Source of the DNA: an uncultured Bacilli bacterium
Lineage (GTDB): Bacteria > Bacillota_I > Bacilli_A > RF39 > UBA660
Direction: 5' to 3'
DNA length: 24,565 bases
NCBI GenBank assembly: GCA_944363995.1
Contig: CALVVV010000009.1
Coordinates: forward strand, 1 to 24,565
Shown here: in pieces, positions 22,919 to 24,565 of the stretch
Layout of the letters: every line of letters begins with the position of its first letter
How positions within the stretch are numbered: position 1 is the first letter of the stretch
Notes under the pieces: model-generated
Seen by the model: the letters and a program-made list of their open reading frames with translations, nothing else
Database searches by the model: none
What the model was told of the DNA's origin: nothing
Translations under genes and position numbers: made by a program

Positions 22919-23438
22919 AAACACCATTTATTTTATCATAATCAGTTTGACTTAAATTATTAACTTTCCAATTATCATTTTCTTTTGTTAATTTAATCTC
23001 AATAGTATATACTATTTTATCTTTTGCTTCTTTTAATTTATTTAATTTATAATCATTAAATTTTACAATACTATAATTACCATTTTCATCATCAAATTCT
23101 TCTTTATTGTTATTTAGATAATTATTAGTTTCTTCTAATACTTTTTTAAAATCAGTAACTGATATTTCTACTACTACCACAGCTTCGTTACCATCAACAA
23201 TTTCATCTTTTATTTGATAACTTAAATTTTGATAATGTTTTTTCATAATATCTTTATACATTATTTTTTGACTTTCATTTAAAGTAGTATCTTCATTAAC
23301 TACCTCATCTAAATCTGTTACCACAGCACTATCTAAAACTTGATATTTTTTTAAAAATTCTTCTGTTTTTTTAGTAGGAGTATTAGATAATTCACATCCA
23401 ATTAAAAACAAACTTAAAAGTAAAACTAATTTTTTCAT
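22914..23438 (-). CDS. Putative lipoprotein
   Basis: A 174-aa protein with a lipoprotein signal peptide: MKKLVLLLSLFLIGC, lipobox L-I-G-C with Cys15, so it should be acylated and anchored outside the membrane. The mature part is acidic and Lys/Glu-rich and resembles small cystatin/NTF2-like lipoproteins in outline (VVVVEISVTDFKKVLEE, IVYTIEIKLTKENDNWKVNNLS), but no family is certain. The ATG at 23438 follows GAGGTGG. The ribosome-binding site and start codon lie in the loop of a perfect 12-bp inverted repeat whose 3' arm is in the coding region. Confidence 0.82.
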   Translation of the reverse strand: MKKLVLLLSLFLIGCELSNTPTKKTEEFLKKYQVLDSAVVTDLDEVVNEDTTLNESQKIMYKDIMKKHYQNLSYQIKDEIVDGNEAVVVVEISVTDFKKVLEETNNYLNNNKEEFDDENGNYSIVKFNDYKLNKLKEAKDKIVYTIEIKLTKENDNWKVNNLSQTDYDKINGVY

Positions 23439-23460
23439 ATTCCACCTCAAAATTAGTTTT
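23422..23460 (-). promoter_or_regulatory. Hairpin presenting the lipoprotein ribosome-binding site
   Basis: On the minus strand AAAACTAATTTT and AAAATTAGTTTT are perfect 12-bp complements flanking a 15-nt loop. The loop carries GAGGTGG and the ATG. The 3' arm covers codons 3-6. It could modulate translation or mRNA stability. Confidence 0.5.
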
Positions 23461-23475
23461 TACAATATATTAAAT

Positions 23476-23504
23476 ATTATACTTAATACTTTAATTTATG
23501 TAAA
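23476..23504 (-). promoter_or_regulatory. Promoter of the lipoprotein gene
   Basis: On the minus strand there is a -35 TTTACA (23499-23504), a 17-nt spacer and a perfect -10 TATAAT (23476-23481). Confidence 0.78.
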
Positions 23505-23554
23505 AATCAATTATATATTTTGTTTCAATTTTATTTTTCATATTAAACTTCTTT

Positions 23555-23599
23555 TTGACAATTACACTGAAATTACATTTTTTTCAGTGTAATTATCAA
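23555..23599. repeat. Long inverted repeat without T-tract
   Basis: A perfect 13-bp inverted repeat (AATTACACTGAAA / TTTCAGTGTAATT) has a 9-nt loop. It extends past one mismatch to 17 of 18 pairs (TTGA / TCAA). Neither strand has a U-run after the stem, so it is not a classic terminator. It lies 14 nt past the stop of the RT relic. Confidence 0.75.
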
Positions 23600-23612
23600 A
23601 TAGTCAATAATT

Positions 23613-24203
23613 CTAATTAAATTCAATCATATTATATATTTTATTATATAAATTATATGAATTACTATGTTTAATATGACCTTTAAAACTATTAAAACTT
23701 AATAAAAACTTTTTATAATTTAATAGATTAATTTTATATAACTTGTTCCATTTTATAACTTTTCTTTTTATCTTTTTAATACATCTTTTTCTAACTTTAA
23801 TATAATTTTTATATATTATATATCCACAAAAATCAATACCTAAACTACTTTTATAATATCTTGTTTTATTATTTAGTTTTAAATTTAAATTATTGATGAA
23901 AATAATTACTTTATTTAAAATATATTTACATTCATTTTTATTTTTTAATAAGTTCTGTTATACTTTGTGACTGATATACGATATAAGTTAGTTTTTATGC
24001 AATCAGATAAATTATTTACTTTCAATTTTTCTTATAATTACTGACTTGTATTTTTATAAATTTCTATCAGTCATTTTGTTTAACACAACCTTTTAATAAA
24101 AAAATAAACTACAATAATATTTTATTTTTAATTCATATTTAACATAATAATCTAATTCATTTAATACTATATTAGCGTAATATTGACTAGTATAATTGCC
24201 AAT
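23613..24203 (-). pseudogene. Reverse transcriptase relic (non-group-II, IGNxTSQ type), interrupted by a MITE-like element
   Basis: Two conceptual fragments of one reverse transcriptase are visible on the minus strand. The first (24203 down to 24100) reads IGNYTSQYYANIVLNELDYY, then KYELKIKYYC, which matches RT motif 4 of DGR-like or unclassified cellular RTs, not the QGG-type of group II maturases. The second (23951 down to 23613) reads LLKNKNECKYILNKV, then LGIDFCGYIIY and GHIKHSNSYNL, ending at TAG; this is the usual C-terminus of that family and has 112 clean codons. The first fragment runs from YYC straight towards F-I-F-L-L-K, so about 13 nt encoding the catalytic R-Y-x-D-D segment appear deleted. 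A 139-bp element then splits the gene. There is no N-terminal half. The gene is dead. Confidence 0.8.
23943..24099. mobile_element. MITE-like element with 9-bp target duplication
   Basis: A 139-bp segment (23952-24090) has imperfect terminal inverted repeats of about 25 bp, 19 of 25 identical. The left end reads GTTCTGTTATAC and, read inwards, the right end GGTTGTGTTAAAC; both continue to TGACTGATA. It is flanked by direct repeats of TTTTAATAA (23943-23951 and 24091-24099), consistent with a 9-bp target-site duplication. It has no coding capacity, so it would need a transposase in trans. Removing it with one duplicate restores the flanking RT sequence context. The parent IS family is not identified. 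Confidence 0.75.
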
Positions 24204-24204
24204 C

Positions 24205-24224
24205 TTATGTAAATATTTACATAA
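24205..24224. repeat. 20-bp perfect palindrome at the intron/RT junction
   Basis: TTATGTAAATATTTACATAA is its own reverse complement. It lies exactly between the end of recognisable group II intron sequence and the start of recognisable RT sequence. Confidence 0.7.
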
Positions 24225-24227
24225 TAG

Positions 24228-24490
24228 CGGGTAAGACATATCCCTTTCCTCGTTCATCTGCTTAATTTACCATACATATTTACGCATATCTTTTGGACTT
24301 TAAATTGTCTTGCATTCTCATCCATACGTATAGCCTTATATTAAGTTCTTGTTCATCAGACCACGATTTTGTTCCACACTTCCTCCGGCTCACACCTCAC
24401 GATGGAAACCTTGTGTTTCCCTAACACTTCGTTGATATGTACGCGTGTAGTGGACTTTCACCACCTAGATATATGTCATGCCTAGCACAC
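24228..24490 (-). mobile_element. 5' fragment of a group IIC intron ribozyme (domain I)
   Basis: Read on the minus strand from 24490, the sequence starts GTGTGC, then GGCATG (24477-24482), GGTGAAAGTCC (near 24452-24462), GGAGGAAG (24379-24386), GGTCTGATGAACAAGAAC (near 24345-24362) and TCTTACCCG (24228-24236). In the same order and similar spacing these match the domain I landmarks of the Oceanobacillus iheyensis group IIC intron as I recall it. Its 5' end abuts a terminator hairpin, the typical insertion site of class C introns. The ribozyme breaks off after TCTTACCCG; no domain V, domain VI or maturase is seen. It is notably GC-richer than its surroundings. Confidence 0.87.
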
Positions 24491-24518
24491 AAGAAAAATG
24501 AAAAATAAATTTTTCATT
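24491..24518 (-). terminator. Terminator used as the group IIC intron insertion site
   Basis: A perfect 9-bp stem (AATGAAAAA / TTTTTCATT) with a TTTA loop is followed by TTTCTT on the minus strand, and then directly by the intron's GTGTG. It would end a gene lying beyond the right edge of the window. Confidence 0.75.
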
Positions 24519-24519
24519 C

Positions 24520-24537
24520 GAAAGTCTAAAGACTTTC
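24520..24537 (-). repeat. Second hairpin just upstream of the terminator
   Basis: A perfect 7-bp stem (GAAAGTC / GACTTTC) with the same TTTA loop stands directly before the terminator, giving two tandem hairpins. Confidence 0.6.
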
Positions 24538-24565
24538 TTTTTAGTGTATTTTACTTTATAATATA

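Noticed and set aside
23555..23599. Intrinsic terminator
   Set aside because: The stem is long, but no T-run follows on either strand.
23952..24090. CRISPR repeat or integrase attachment site
   Set aside because: There is only one pair of inverted ends, with flanking direct repeats, which is the pattern of a transposed element.
24228..24490. Foreign protein-coding gene or small RNA gene in the GC-richer patch
   Set aside because: No open frame is present, and the ordered landmarks fit group IIC domain I better than any other RNA I know.
23613..24490. A single intact group II intron with its maturase
   Set aside because: The RT motifs (IGNxTSQ, GIDFCGY) are not of the group II QGG/maturase type, domains V and VI are not seen, and the RT is frameshifted and split.

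Overview
The window is very AT-rich, gene-dense chromosomal DNA from a low-GC Gram-positive bacterium. It most resembles an uncultured, Bacilli-like lineage of the RF39 or Erysipelotrichia type; that placement is inference, because no rRNA gene is present. TGA is read as stop (parE, murC and the sugar transferase end in it) and Trp is encoded by TGG, so the genetic code is standard and not the Mycoplasma code. Nearly all genes are on the minus strand. Only three are on the plus strand: a 604-aa membrane protein, rnhC and a UPF0316 protein. Promoters are sigma-A-like with 17-bp spacers. Many intrinsic terminators overlap the stop codon of the gene they end.

Layout: (1) 33-1718 holds a membrane-anchored XRE regulator, a Nudix hydrolase and tRNA-Leu(UAA). 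(2) 1743-7180 is a topoisomerase IV operon, parE - sugar transferase - parC - small membrane protein. The sugar transferase carries an apparent -1 frameshift near its start. (3) 7292-10118 holds the plus-strand membrane protein and RNase HIII. (4) 10110-15583 reads, in transcription order, spoIVFA-like, spoIVFB-like, L21 leader, rplU, prp, rpmA, a receiver-only response regulator, obg, murC. This is close to the Bacillus spoIVFA-spoIVFB-rplU-ysxB-rpmA-spo0B-obg order, with a CheY/Spo0F-like receiver where Bacillus has spo0B. (5) 15610-18325 is a two-gene Rnf-type unit: rnfC, then a single gene fusing RnfD to an RnfG-like FMN-binding domain. It is closed by a strong terminator, and no rnfA, rnfB or rnfE is present. 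(6) 18327-20806 is a GTPase operon, engB - hypothetical - der. (7) 21224-23504 holds a secreted bactofilin-like membrane protein, a UPF0316 protein and a lipoprotein.

(8) 23555-24537 is a graveyard of mobile DNA with no intact gene. A terminator is followed at once by the 5' part of a group IIC intron ribozyme. That abuts the 3' half of a reverse transcriptase gene of a different, non-group-II family. The RT relic has lost its catalytic YxDD segment and carries a 139-bp MITE-like insertion with imperfect terminal inverted repeats and a 9-bp target duplication. An unexplained long hairpin lies just beyond it.

The functional core is housekeeping: DNA topology, ribosome assembly GTPases, L21/L27 and L27 maturation, and cell-wall precursor synthesis. 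The most unusual parts are the reduced, fused Rnf module, the sugar transferase inside the parE-parC operon, the receiver beside obg, and the nested mobile-element relics. I did not find a clear, intact, new multi-gene system.
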